Shown: one piece after another, positions 34,843-43,077 of the stretch
Numbering within the stretch: position 1 is the first letter of the stretch
Layout: each line of letters begins with the position of its first letter
From: Bacillus cereus group sp. RP43
GTDB taxonomy: Bacteria > Bacillota > Bacilli > Bacillales > Bacillaceae_G
Length of the DNA: 64,000 bases
NCBI RefSeq assembly: GCF_040459645.1
Contig: NZ_JARVHQ010000001.1
Location: 4,774,001 to 4,838,000 of the forward strand
Reading direction: 5' to 3'
Position numbers and translations under genes: made by a program
The notes under the pieces: model-generated
What the model was told of the DNA's origin: nothing
Seen by the model: the letters and a program-made list of their open reading frames with translations, nothing else
Databases searched by the model: none

Positions 34843-36207
34843 TTAAACGCGAGCGATATTTGCTTGCTCATAACAAGCTTGCAATGATTCTTCAATTATT
34901 GTTAAACCTTCCTCAAGTTGCTCATCTGTAATAACTAATGGCATTAACACGCGAATAACATTTCCATATGTTCCTGCTGATAGTAGAAGTAATCCCCGTT
35001 TATTTGCTTCTGCACATAAATTAGACGCTAATGTTTTATCAGGCGCTTTCGTCTTGCGATCTTGAACGAGCTCGAATGCACACATTGCCCCTAAGCCGCG
35101 CACATCACCGATGCAATTATATTTGTTTTTCATCTCTTGGAATCGGTTCATTACGACTTTCCCTATTTCTATCGCTCTATCATTTAATTTCTCTTTTTCT
35201 ATTACATCAAGCACAGCTAATGCAGCCGCACATCCTAGTGGGCTTCCTGCATAAGTTCCGCCCAGTTCCCCCGGTGCAGACTCATTCATAATTTCTTTAC
35301 GTCCAATGACACCACTTATCGGTACACCAGCACCTAATGATTTAGATACCGTAATTAAGTCTGGAACGACATCATAATGATCAATTGCAAAGTATTTTCC
35401 AGTACGACTAAAGCCTGTTTGAATTTCATCAGCTACAAATAAAATACCGTGCTCTGAACACATACTACGTACTTCTTGAACAAATTTCTTACTTGGAACG
35501 ATAAATCCGCCTTCCCCTTGAACAGGTTCCATTACAACGGCTGCAATTGTTTCTGGTGCTACTTCTGATATGAAGAAGTTCTTAAACTCTTCAATGATAA
35601 AATCATCATACTGCTCTTCTGTTAACCCTTCTGGGCGACGGTATTCATATGGGAATGGCGCTTTATATACTTCTGGAGCAAATGGACCAAATCCAAATTT
35701 ATATGGTTTTACTTTACTTGTCATCGTCATTGTCATTAATGTACGTCCATGAAACCCTTTAGAAAATGCGATAATTCCAGGTCTCTTCGTATATTTACGA
35801 GCAATCTTCACTGCATTTTCAACTGCTTCTGCCCCACTATTTAAAAACAGCACTTGTTTATCGAAATTACCTGGTGCTAATGCGGCAAGCTTTTCCGCTA
35901 ATTCAATATACGGCTCATACATCATCACATTAAATCCAGTATGAATATATTGATTTACTTGTTTATGAAGCGCTTCTTTAACAGCTGGATGACAGTGTCC
36001 TACATTAATTGTCCCAATTGCTCCTGCGAAATCAATGTACTGATTTCCATCCACATCTGTTACGAGTGCACCATTTGCAGACTGTACAAATGTTGGAATA
36101 CCATTACTTACTCCTTTTGGTACTATATTTTGGCGGCGTTCTAATAAAGACGCTGCTTTCGGTCCTGGAATTTGTTCATTTACTTTAGCAAATTTTTTTG
36201 CGTTCAT
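34843..36207 (-). CDS. gabT: 4-aminobutyrate aminotransferase
   Basis: A class III PLP-dependent aminotransferase of about 454 residues. It has FLNSGAEAVENAVKIAR, KGFHGRTLMTM, EPVQGEGGFIVP, the PLP-contacting ADEIQTGFSRTG and the Schiff-base Lys in TVSKSLGAG. It transfers the amino group of GABA to 2-oxoglutarate, giving succinate semialdehyde for GabD. I use the ATG at 36207, with GGATGGGG upstream; an in-frame ATG at 36219 sits inside that site. A sigma-54 promoter lies 42 bases upstream. Two enzyme genes and the activator form one GABA shunt locus. Confidence 0.92.
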   Translation of the reverse strand: MNAKKFAKVNEQIPGPKAASLLERRQNIVPKGVSNGIPTFVQSANGALVTDVDGNQYIDFAGAIGTINVGHCHPAVKEALHKQVNQYIHTGFNVMMYEPYIELAEKLAALAPGNFDKQVLFLNSGAEAVENAVKIARKYTKRPGIIAFSKGFHGRTLMTMTMTSKVKPYKFGFGPFAPEVYKAPFPYEYRRPEGLTEEQYDDFIIEEFKNFFISEVAPETIAAVVMEPVQGEGGFIVPSKKFVQEVRSMCSEHGILFVADEIQTGFSRTGKYFAIDHYDVVPDLITVSKSLGAGVPISGVIGRKEIMNESAPGELGGTYAGSPLGCAAALAVLDVIEKEKLNDRAIEIGKVVMNRFQEMKNKYNCIGDVRGLGAMCAFELVQDRKTKAPDKTLASNLCAEANKRGLLLLSAGTYGNVIRVLMPLVITDEQLEEGLTIIEESLQACYEQANIARV

Positions 36208-36248
36208 TGTGTACCCCATCCTTTTCTATACAATGTTTTCTCTTTATA

Positions 36249-36266
36249 TTGCAAGATGTATGCCAA
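36249..36266 (-). promoter_or_regulatory. Sigma-54 promoter of gabT
   Basis: On the minus strand TTGGCATACATCTTGCAA carries the GG at -24 and GC at -12 with exactly 10 bases between them, fitting TTGGCAC-N5-TTGCA. It fits with gabR encoding a sigma-54 activator downstream. Confidence 0.88.
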
Positions 36267-36315
36267 CTTCTTCTTTCTAGTATTCATCCCATTCTCTTAA
36301 TATCTCGGCATAAAA

Positions 36316-36358
36316 AATAAGTCTATAAAGACTCATATAGAGTCCTTATAGACTTATT
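36316..36358 (-). terminator. Terminator of the HAD phosphatase gene
   Basis: Arms 36316-36334 and 36340-36358 (AATAAGTCTATAA...GACTC) form a stem of about 19 bp with one or two mismatches and a short loop, then six T on the minus strand. Confidence 0.88.
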
Positions 36359-36361
36359 CAT

Positions 36362-37108
36362 TTATACATTAGACTTTCCTTGTTCCCAAATAAACTCACC
36401 TGAATGAGAAATTAAATCTTCAACAGATTGTAATACTAAATCTGCAAGTGGTTCTAACGTTTGACGATTACCCGTACCAGATAGTACGCCAATTGCATAG
36501 CAGTCGCCACCATTTTTCGCTAAATGTAAATCCGTCGGTGTATCTCCGATGACTGCTACTTCACATGTCTCTAAATTAAATCTCTCACAAAACGATTCTA
36601 CAATTTTTTTATCTGGCTTCTGTGCTGGAAATGTATCTGAAGCTATAACACAATCAAAAAAGTCTTCCAATTGATATTGCTTTAAAAATAATTCTGTCGG
36701 CGCGAAATCATCAGCTGTAACGACGCCTAGAATAACCCCTCTATCCTTTAACGCTTGTAAAACTTTCGGTAAATCTGCCGTCATTCTCATATGTGAACGA
36801 TGCTCGTACATAAGAGCAAACAACTTTTCGCTCACCCATTGATGCATCTCTTCTTCTCTAGATGATGCAATATACTTACAAAGCCCCTTTGCCACATCAA
36901 GACTCGTTCCAGCAGCGAGCGCACTACGCGGATGAACAAATGCTCCGTCTACGCCAATCTCTTTTAATAAAGCCTGCTGCATTGATTCTGGTAATTGATA
37001 TAAATTTATACATTCTGCAACAAGCTCTTCAGCTACTTTTATCCAAATCGAATGAAAATCCATTAATGTCCCATCTTTATCAAATAGTATTGCTTTTACC
37101 TTCTCCAT
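36362..37108 (-). CDS. HAD-superfamily phosphatase
   Basis: A 248-residue haloacid dehalogenase-type hydrolase. Motif I is LFDKDGTLMD (nucleophile Asp10 and general acid Asp12), motif II is GVVTADD near residue 130, the motif III lysine is in AQKPDKK, and motif IV is VIGDTPTDLHLAKN. The helical cap (about 20-90) classes it with phosphoglycolate phosphatase-like enzymes. The physiological substrate is unknown. Single gene between two terminators; ribosome binding site AGGTAGGG. Confidence 0.85.
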   Translation of the reverse strand: MEKVKAILFDKDGTLMDFHSIWIKVAEELVAECINLYQLPESMQQALLKEIGVDGAFVHPRSALAAGTSLDVAKGLCKYIASSREEEMHQWVSEKLFALMYEHRSHMRMTADLPKVLQALKDRGVILGVVTADDFAPTELFLKQYQLEDFFDCVIASDTFPAQKPDKKIVESFCERFNLETCEVAVIGDTPTDLHLAKNGGDCYAIGVLSGTGNRQTLEPLADLVLQSVEDLISHSGEFIWEQGKSNV

Positions 37109-37280
37109 AGCACCCTACCTCTCATTTCTTATCTCTTCCAGTGTATCAATAAAATATGGATAAAAAATAAACGGATTGTAAAAATACCATAAAAATCAAA
37201 CTAACTTCCAATTTACAATTCATCTGTATAAAGTGAAACTTTAATCAGCGGGGGAAGTCTTATTCTCGTAAAAGCAAAAA

Positions 37281-37303
37281 AGGATGCCTTTACAAGGCAT
37301 CCT
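37281..37303 (-). terminator. Terminator overlapping the dagK stop
   Basis: A 10-bp stem (AGGATGCCTT with AAGGCATCCT) around a three-base loop, with TTTTTTGCTTTT after it on the minus strand. The stop codon is in the hairpin. Confidence 0.9.
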
Positions 37304-38195
37304 CTTGCTGTTCAGGAACAAATAGTTCCAGACAATGATATATATTTTCAAATTCCATCGGTGCGTCTCCGCCATATTCGCCATCTAAGTTGATCATTAG
37401 TTTATCTGGTGAATGCACTTTAATTCGATTCGCTTGTGTATATAGCACTTTTGGATTGTTAATATGTTCCCCACGCTGCGCTTGTGTTGCTGCTTTAATT
37501 AAATCAGCGATAGAACCTTTTTTCAGCACTAATAAATCAAATAATCCATCGTTAATAGACGCATATGGTGCTACCTTTTCAAATCCACCAACTGAACGAG
37601 TATTTGTAATTAAAAACATCGTAATTTCTTCTTGTAGTAGCTTCCCATCATACTCGATTTCAACATATGTTGGATGTAATGATGGTAACATTTCGATTCC
37701 TTTTAAATAGTAAGCAAGTTGACCTAATACTGTTTTCAGCTTACTTGGCACTTCATATGTTAATTCTGTAATACGGCCGCCACCAGCGATATTAATGAAA
37801 TATGTATCATTCGCTCTACCAAGATCTAACGGAACTGTTTTCCCTTCACAAATAATATCCGCAGCCTCTTCAATAGCACGAGGTACACCGATCGCACGCG
37901 CAAAATCATTTGTCGTTCCAACTGGAATAATTCCAAACTTCGGACGATGTTCATGTCCTACTAAACCGTTCACCACTTCATTTAATGTACCATCACCACC
38001 AGCTGCGATAACAACATCAAACTTACGATCCGCAGCTTGCCTCGCCGCCACAGTTGCATCTCCAGGACCAGTTGTCGCATGACAAGATGCTTCATATCCA
38101 GCTTGTTCTAATTTTTGTAATACTTCTGGTAAGCTCTTCTTAAATAACTCGCGTCCAGAAGTAGGGTTATAAATAATTCTTGCTCGCTTCATCAT
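37290..38195 (-). CDS. dagK: Diacylglycerol kinase (DagK/DgkB)
   Basis: A 301-residue soluble lipid kinase. The catalytic domain has IIYNPTSGRE at the N-terminus, the nucleotide loop AAGGDGTLNEVVNGL near residues 66-80 and IPVGTTNDFARAIG. It converts diacylglycerol from lipoteichoic acid synthesis back to phosphatidic acid, as B. subtilis DgkB does. It has no ribosome binding site of its own: the bases before the double ATG are AT-rich. Instead, the stop of a 23-codon ORF (38192-38263) overlaps its start, so translation is probably coupled to that ORF. Confidence 0.88.
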   Translation of the reverse strand: MMKRARIIYNPTSGRELFKKSLPEVLQKLEQAGYEASCHATTGPGDATVAARQAADRKFDVVIAAGGDGTLNEVVNGLVGHEHRPKFGIIPVGTTNDFARAIGVPRAIEEAADIICEGKTVPLDLGRANDTYFINIAGGGRITELTYEVPSKLKTVLGQLAYYLKGIEMLPSLHPTYVEIEYDGKLLQEEITMFLITNTRSVGGFEKVAPYASINDGLFDLLVLKKGSIADLIKAATQAQRGEHINNPKVLYTQANRIKVHSPDKLMINLDGEYGGDAPMEFENIYHCLELFVPEQQEDAL

Positions 38196-38263
38196 TTATT
38201 AGCACAGGAAATTTCTTTATGTATCGAAAAAGAACATACCGAACATCTATTCAGTATTCCCAT
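38192..38263 (-). CDS. 23-residue leader microprotein coupled to dagK
   Basis: ATG at 38263, preceded by the very strong site GAGGAGG, encodes MGILNRCSVCSFSIHKEISC plus three residues (Ala, Asn, Lys). Its TGA stop (38194-38192) overlaps both candidate dagK ATGs. It contains a C-x2-C pair and a third Cys. It may act only as a translational coupler for dagK, or be a metal- or redox-sensing leader. It is not similar to any family I know. Evidence: position, ribosome binding site and the overlap. Confidence 0.6.
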   Translation of the reverse strand: MGILNRCSVCSFSIHKEISCANK

Positions 38264-38614
38264 GCCTACCTCCTCTCATCTTCCTATCCTTCTTTTATCT
38301 CGCTCAAACAGGCAGTAAGAACCCGATTCGTGTAGCCCATCAAAAGTAAATATTCATTTTCAATGGTTTTGTTTTATTTGACAAAAAAATTTATGTCCAT
38401 CTATTTCCTCACAACAATTTACATATAACGAATAATAATTATCTATTATTTCATGAGATGAAAAAAACCTCTATGTCTAGATTTATCATTATTCCCACCT
38501 TTTTGCAACTATCATACCATAGTTGCTATACAAACATTTTTTCACCTTTGACAGTTAATCAAACGTTTATTTAAATTATTTTTCACCATTTAAACAAACG
38601 TTTGATTAACTCAG
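38264..38614 (-). other. Long dagK leader region
   Basis: About 300 bases between the likely dagK promoters and the microORF. Besides the paired operator arms (38554-38610) it holds a second candidate promoter on the minus strand (TTGTCA, 17 bases, GAAAAT, about 38355-38383) and a 12-codon ORF (38451-38489) with AAGGTGGG before its ATG. No other structure stands out. Confidence 0.4.
38554..38610. promoter_or_regulatory. 22-bp inverted repeats over bidirectional promoters
   Basis: Arms 38554-38575 and 38589-38610 are complementary at 21 of 22 positions; each holds a CAAACGTTT core. On the plus strand TTGACA (38548) and TTAAAT (38571) are 17 bases apart. On the minus strand TTGTTT (38597-38592) and TTAAAT (38574-38569) are also 17 apart. 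This is an operator-like layout for an unknown repressor. Confidence 0.5.
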
Positions 38615-38642
38615 AAAAAACACCCAAATACGGGTGTTTTTT
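38615..38642 (-). terminator. Terminator of gatCAB
   Basis: AAAAAACACCC and GGGTGTTTTTT form an 11-bp stem around a 6-base loop. It lies 63 bases past the gatB stop. Confidence 0.85.
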
Positions 38643-38705
38643 CTGTTTAATCTTTAAGAATCTATACTATTTTAGCGCTCAAAAATAAGAATTCTTCTTT
38701 TATTT

Positions 38706-40133
38706 TTATCGCTTATTAATCTCTTCAAGTAAGATTTTGTTAACAAGCGGTGGGTTAGCTTGTCCTTTTGTCGCTTTCATAATTTGACCAACTAAGAAGC
38801 CAATTGCACGGTCTTTACCGTTTTTAAAGTCTTCGATAGATTGCTCATTATTATCAAGAATTTCTGTTACAACCTTACGAAGTGTACCTTCGTCAGAAAT
38901 TTGAACAAGACCTTTCGCTTTAACGATTTCTTCTGGGTCTCCACCTTTTTCAATTAATTCGTTAAATACTTTCTTCGCGATTTTAGAAGAAATTGTACCT
39001 TTTTCAATTAATTGAACCATTTTAGATAAACCAGCTGGCGTTAATGCAACGTCTTTTAATTCTTTTTGCTGTTTGTTTAAGTATGCAAGCACTTCACCCA
39101 TTAACCAGTTTGATGTTAATTTCGCATCTGCTCCATCTTCAATTGCTGCTTCAAAGAAATCAGACATCTCTTTCGTTAATGTTAATACGTGTGCATCATA
39201 AGCTGGCAAGCCAATTTCTGCAACATAGCGAGCTTTACGTGCATCTGGAAGTTCTGGAATCGAAGCACGAATTTCTTCTTTCCACTCATCATCGATGTAA
39301 AGTTCAACTAAGTCTGGCTCTGGGAAGTAACGGTAATCGTCAGATCCTTCTTTTATACGCATTAAGATCGTTTTCTTCGTTGCTTCATCATAACGACGTG
39401 TTTCTTGTTGGATGATACCGCCAGATAATAGTTCTTTTTCTTGGCGCACTTGCTCATGCTCTAGACCTTTTTGCACGTAAGTGAATGAGTTTAAGTTTTT
39501 CAGTTCTGCTTTTGTACCGAATTTCTCTTGTCCAACAGGACGAAGTGAAATATTCGCATCACAACGAAGAGAACCTTCTTCCATCTTACAATCAGATACG
39601 CCTGTATATTGAATGATTGATTTTAACTTCTCTAAGTATGCATATGCTTCTTCTGGAGTACGCATATCTGGCTCAGATACGATCTCGATTAAAGGCATAC
39701 CTTGGCGGTTGTAGTCTACTAATGAACCTTCAGCTGTATGCGTTGATTTACCAGCATCTTCTTCTAAATGAAGACGTGTAATACCGATACGTTTCTTTTT
39801 ACCGTCTACTTCGATTTCAATCCAACCATTTTCACCAATTGGCTTATCAAATTGAGAGATTTGGTAAGCTTTCGGATTATCTGGATAGAAATAGTTTTTA
39901 CGGTCGAACTTCGTTTCCGTTGCGATTTCACAGTTTAATGCCATTGCAGCTTTCATTGCAAAGTTAACTGCTTCCTTATTTAAAGTAGGAAGTACCCCTG
40001 GGTATCCTAAGTCAATTACACTTGTTTGTGTATTTGGCTCCGCTCCGAATTCTGTTGGACTCGCAGAGAAAATTTTCGAATTTGTTTTTAACTCAACGTG
40101 AACCTCTAAACCAATAATTGTTTCTAAATTCAT
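38706..40133 (-). CDS. gatB: Asp-tRNA(Asn)/Glu-tRNA(Gln) amidotransferase subunit B
   Basis: A 475-residue Gat[15 protein letters not shown] at the start, [16 protein letters not shown] (the kinase/transamidase cradle, with DLGYPGVLP before it), and a C-terminal YqeY-like helical domain (about 330-475). It recognises the misacylated tRNA and phosphorylates the acyl group with ATP, passing it to ammonia from GatA. TAAGGAGG precedes the ATG, 14 bases after gatA. Last gene of the operon. Confidence 0.97.
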   Translation of the reverse strand: MNLETIIGLEVHVELKTNSKIFSASPTEFGAEPNTQTSVIDLGYPGVLPTLNKEAVNFAMKAAMALNCEIATETKFDRKNYFYPDNPKAYQISQFDKPIGENGWIEIEVDGKKKRIGITRLHLEEDAGKSTHTAEGSLVDYNRQGMPLIEIVSEPDMRTPEEAYAYLEKLKSIIQYTGVSDCKMEEGSLRCDANISLRPVGQEKFGTKAELKNLNSFTYVQKGLEHEQVRQEKELLSGGIIQQETRRYDEATKKTILMRIKEGSDDYRYFPEPDLVELYIDDEWKEEIRASIPELPDARKARYVAEIGLPAYDAHVLTLTKEMSDFFEAAIEDGADAKLTSNWLMGEVLAYLNKQQKELKDVALTPAGLSKMVQLIEKGTISSKIAKKVFNELIEKGGDPEEIVKAKGLVQISDEGTLRKVVTEILDNNEQSIEDFKNGKDRAIGFLVGQIMKATKGQANPPLVNKILLEEINKR

Positions 40134-40147
40134 CTATGCTCGCCTCC

Positions 40148-41605
40148 TTACAGACTTGCTTTTTTTGTATGATAGTCTGTTGCTTGCTCAAACGCATGTG
40201 CAACGCGGTAAATTGTCGTTTCATCGAAGTGTTTACCAATGATTTGTAGACCAAGTGGCATGTTGTTAGCACCGAATCCACATGGGACAGAAATCGCTGG
40301 AACACCTGCTAAGTTTACTGGGATTGTTAAAATGTCATTTGCATACATTGTCATTGGATCGTCCACTTTTTCGCCCACTTTAAATGCCGGAGTTGGCGTT
40401 GTTGGTCCGATAATAACATCATAGTTAGCAAATACATTTTCAAAGTCGTTTTTAATTAATGTACGTACTTGTTGTGCTTTTTTGTAATATGCATCATAGT
40501 AACCAGAGCTAAGAGCAAATGTACCAAGCATAATACGACGTTTTACTTCATCTCCGAAACCTTCGCTACGTGTGTTTTTGTAAAGATCTAATAAGTTATT
40601 TACATTATCAGAACGAACACCGTAACGTACGCCATCAAAGCGTGAAAGGTTAGCAGATGCTTCAGAAGAAGATAATAAGTAATACGTTGCTAGAGCGTAT
40701 TTAGAGTGCGGAAGAGATACTTCTTCCCAAGTTGCGCCCATACCTTCTAATACTTTTAACGCAGCTAGTACTGACTCACGAGCTTCTTCGCCAACACCTT
40801 CGCCTAAGTATTCTTTTGGTACCGCAATGCGTAAACCTTTAACGTCGCCTGTTAAACCAGCTAAGTAGTTTCCTACTTCAACGTTTGCAGAAGTTGCATC
40901 CATACGGTCAATACCTGAAATAGCTTGTAATAAGTATGCATTGTCTTCTACTGTACGTGTAATCGGTCCGATTTGGTCAAGTGAAGATGCGAATGCTACT
41001 AATCCGTAACGAGATACGCGTCCGTAAGTTGGTTTTAAACCTACAACACCGCAATATGCAGCTGGCTGACGGATAGAACCACCCGTATCAGAACCTAGAG
41101 AGAATAATACTTCTCCTGCTGCTACTGCCGCTGCAGAACCACCACTAGATCCGCCTGGAACGTAATCTAAGTTCCATGGATTTTTCGTAGCGTAGAAGCC
41201 TGAGTTTTCATTTGAAGAACCCATTGCGAACTCGTCCATATTTAATTTACCGATTGTAACTGTGTCAGCAGCTTTTAGCTTTTGTACAACTGTCGCATCG
41301 TAAATTGGATCGAAGTTTGCTAACATTTTGCTCGCGCAAGTTGTACGAAGACCGTTAGTTACAATGTTATCTTTTACACCGATTGGCATACCGAATAATA
41401 AACCATTGTCCTCAGCACCAATCTTTGCATCTAATTCTTTCGCTTTCGCGCGGGCATTCTCTTCATCTAATGTAAGAAAAGCTTTTACGTTATCTTCAAC
41501 ATCCGAAATACGTTTGTAAGATTCTTCTACTAAATCCGTAACGGAAATTTCTTTGTTGTTTAATTTCTTATGTAACTCTGATACCGAATGATCAAATAAT
41601 GACAT
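40148..41605 (-). CDS. gatA: Asp-tRNA(Asn)/Glu-tRNA(Gln) amidotransferase subunit A
   Basis: A 485-residue amidase-signature protein. The catalytic Lys lies in MPIGVKDNI, and the Ser-cisSer-Lys triad is completed by [15 protein letters not shown] and [12 protein letters not shown]. It releases ammonia from glutamine for GatB. GAGGAGGG precedes the ATG; 14 bases after gatC. The operon replaces a glutaminyl-tRNA synthetase in Bacillus. Confidence 0.97.
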   Translation of the reverse strand: MSLFDHSVSELHKKLNNKEISVTDLVEESYKRISDVEDNVKAFLTLDEENARAKAKELDAKIGAEDNGLLFGMPIGVKDNIVTNGLRTTCASKMLANFDPIYDATVVQKLKAADTVTIGKLNMDEFAMGSSNENSGFYATKNPWNLDYVPGGSSGGSAAAVAAGEVLFSLGSDTGGSIRQPAAYCGVVGLKPTYGRVSRYGLVAFASSLDQIGPITRTVEDNAYLLQAISGIDRMDATSANVEVGNYLAGLTGDVKGLRIAVPKEYLGEGVGEEARESVLAALKVLEGMGATWEEVSLPHSKYALATYYLLSSSEASANLSRFDGVRYGVRSDNVNNLLDLYKNTRSEGFGDEVKRRIMLGTFALSSGYYDAYYKKAQQVRTLIKNDFENVFANYDVIIGPTTPTPAFKVGEKVDDPMTMYANDILTIPVNLAGVPAISVPCGFGANNMPLGLQIIGKHFDETTIYRVAHAFEQATDYHTKKASL

Positions 41606-41619
41606 CGAAATTCCCTCCT

Positions 41620-41910
41620 CTATTCTAATACTGCTGGAACACGGATTTGATTATCTTTGTGATCCGGTGCATTTTTTAATACTTCTTCTACTGGTAAACC
41701 TTTTTCTGGTACATCTTCACGCATAACATTTTTCATAGTTAATACATGAGTTGTTGGTTTTACATCAGTTGTATCTAATTCATTTAACTGTTCTGCAAAT
41801 GTAACAATTGCATCTAGTTGTTTTTGAAATTTTTCTGCTTCTTGATCAGTAATTGCAAGACGTGCTAAATGTGCTACGTGCTTTACATTCTCAACGGAAA
41901 TTCTTGACAC
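41620..41910 (-). CDS. gatC: Asp-tRNA(Asn)/Glu-tRNA(Gln) amidotransferase subunit C
   Basis: A 96-residue GatC that wraps GatA and GatB together. [22 protein letters not shown] and the central [25 protein letters not shown] are typical. The start is GTG at 41910 with GGAGGTGG upstream. First gene of gatCAB, following the promoter at 41957-41986. Confidence 0.95.
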
Positions 41911-41956
41911 GGCTAGGCCACCTCCATAATATATCGTTCAATCTACAATACTATTG

Positions 41957-41986
41957 ATGATACCAAATTTCCAGTACTTCAAGCAA
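41957..41986 (-). promoter_or_regulatory. Promoter of gatCAB
   Basis: On the minus strand TTGCTT and TATCAT lie 18 bases apart, and TGG directly before the -10 box makes it an extended -10 promoter. Confidence 0.5.
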
Positions 41987-42022
41987 GTCAACACACGGCA
42001 CTTACGGTATTTTTACATAAAA

Positions 42023-42046
42023 AAAGAAAGGCAAATGCCTTTCTTT
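42023..42046 (-). terminator. Terminator of the YiaA/B gene
   Basis: A 10-bp stem (AAAGAAAGGC with GCCTTTCTTT) around AAAT, then a T-run on the minus strand. Confidence 0.85.
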
Positions 42047-42051
42047 ACAAT

Positions 42052-42288
42052 TTACTCTTTATCTAACGATTTATTTTTCGGAAATCTCTCGTTATCTTCT
42101 TCATTATCACGAATTGTTTTTTGTAATACAAAACAAGACATCGTTAGAAATAATGTTCCAATTAAATAGTATCCTTTTACACTAAGCGTTTCATCTAGCG
42201 TATAAATCCCAATTAGCATACCTGAAAGCGCGCAAACAAATGAAGTCCATGCTAAAAACGTGAACGCTTGCGTATTTCGTCTTCTCAT
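42052..42288 (-). CDS. YiaA/YiaB two-helix membrane protein
   Basis: A 78-residue protein starting at the ATG at 42288, with AGGGGGAG upstream; a longer in-frame ORF begins at 42318 without a site. It has two hydrophobic helices (FTFLAWTSFVCALSGMLIGIY and GYYLIGTLFLTMSCFVLQ). The signature GIYTLDETLSVKGYYLIG, then QKTIRDNEED, matches the YiaA/B two-helix family. Function unknown. It has an acidic and basic C-terminal tail. Encoded alone upstream of gatCAB with its own terminator. Confidence 0.75.
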   Translation of the reverse strand: MRRRNTQAFTFLAWTSFVCALSGMLIGIYTLDETLSVKGYYLIGTLFLTMSCFVLQKTIRDNEEDNERFPKNKSLDKE

Positions 42289-42519
42289 CGTTCTCCCCCT
42301 CGTTGGCTGTACACCCATTATAGATAAATATATTTATCATGATGGATTTTTATGTAAATTCTATTTTGCTATTTATAAATCTATCATAAAAAAATATTAT
42401 TTTAAAGATAGTTTTCTGTCTAATCCGAAAAAACAGTTAAAATTATTGACATTTATTTCAATTCCACATAAAATAAAAACAAATATTACGAACCTCGAAA
42501 TATACGGGAGTGGAAATAA

Positions 42520-43002
42520 TTGTTGCAATATGAACATTTTTTAGACTTACTGCTAGATAACGCCAAGAAACTTTTCTATCCTGAAGAATGGGTAAGCCTT
42601 GATTTAACACTTTCCAAGACAGAAGTATTTTGTTTACTTTGGATGGAGCGAAATACAGATATTACAATGACAAAAATTGCTGATCTTCTTGATATACCGA
42701 TGAGTACAACGACAGGCGTTGTAAATCGCCTTGTAAAAAAGGGGTATATTGAACGATACCGTGATGAAAGCGATCGACGTATTGTATTAATTCGTTTAAC
42801 AGAAAACGGCGCAATGCTCGTTCAAGAAGTAAAACAAAATGCGGCCCATTACTTTAGCCTAGTGACAGACGCACTATCAGAAGAAGAAAAAGCATTCTTA
42901 CTACAAATCTTCCAAAAGATCATGAATCACATTGCTACGTCACAGCAAAAAACAGAAGAAAAGGTTTCTACACCTAAAATGAAAAACATTCCGATTGAAT
43001 AA
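42520..43002 (+). CDS. MarR-family transcriptional regulator
   Basis: A 160-residue winged-helix regulator. The recognition region is ITMTKIADLLDIPMSTTTGVVNRLVKKGYIER and the wing is YRDESDRRIVLIRLTENG, both classic MarR. The start is a TTG at 42520 (a second TTG follows); GGGAGTGG lies upstream. It precedes the ArsA-like ATPase gene by 75 bases in the same direction. A weak terminator-like hairpin lies between, so they may be partly cotranscribed. MarR proteins usually repress their own locus in response to small molecules; the ligand is unknown. Confidence 0.88.
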   Translation: MLQYEHFLDLLLDNAKKLFYPEEWVSLDLTLSKTEVFCLLWMERNTDITMTKIADLLDIPMSTTTGVVNRLVKKGYIERYRDESDRRIVLIRLTENGAMLVQEVKQNAAHYFSLVTDALSEEEKAFLLQIFQKIMNHIATSQQKTEEKVSTPKMKNIPIE

Positions 43003-43024
43003 AGCCCTAACTGGGTTTTTATTC
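42997..43024 (+). terminator. Weak terminator after the MarR gene
   Basis: GAATAAAGCCC and GGGTTTTTATTC form a mostly paired stem (one G-U, one bulge) around TAACT. It overlaps the MarR stop codon and may give partial read-through into the ATPase gene. Confidence 0.5.
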
Positions 43025-43077
43025 ACTTAAATACTTCGACACTCGTAATATTCGATAACCGAAACAAAGGGGATAGA

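Noticed and set aside
38451..38489. 12-codon ORF in the dagK leader as a second leader peptide
   Set aside because: It has a fair ribosome binding site but is far from dagK and too short to judge; kept only as a note in the leader description.
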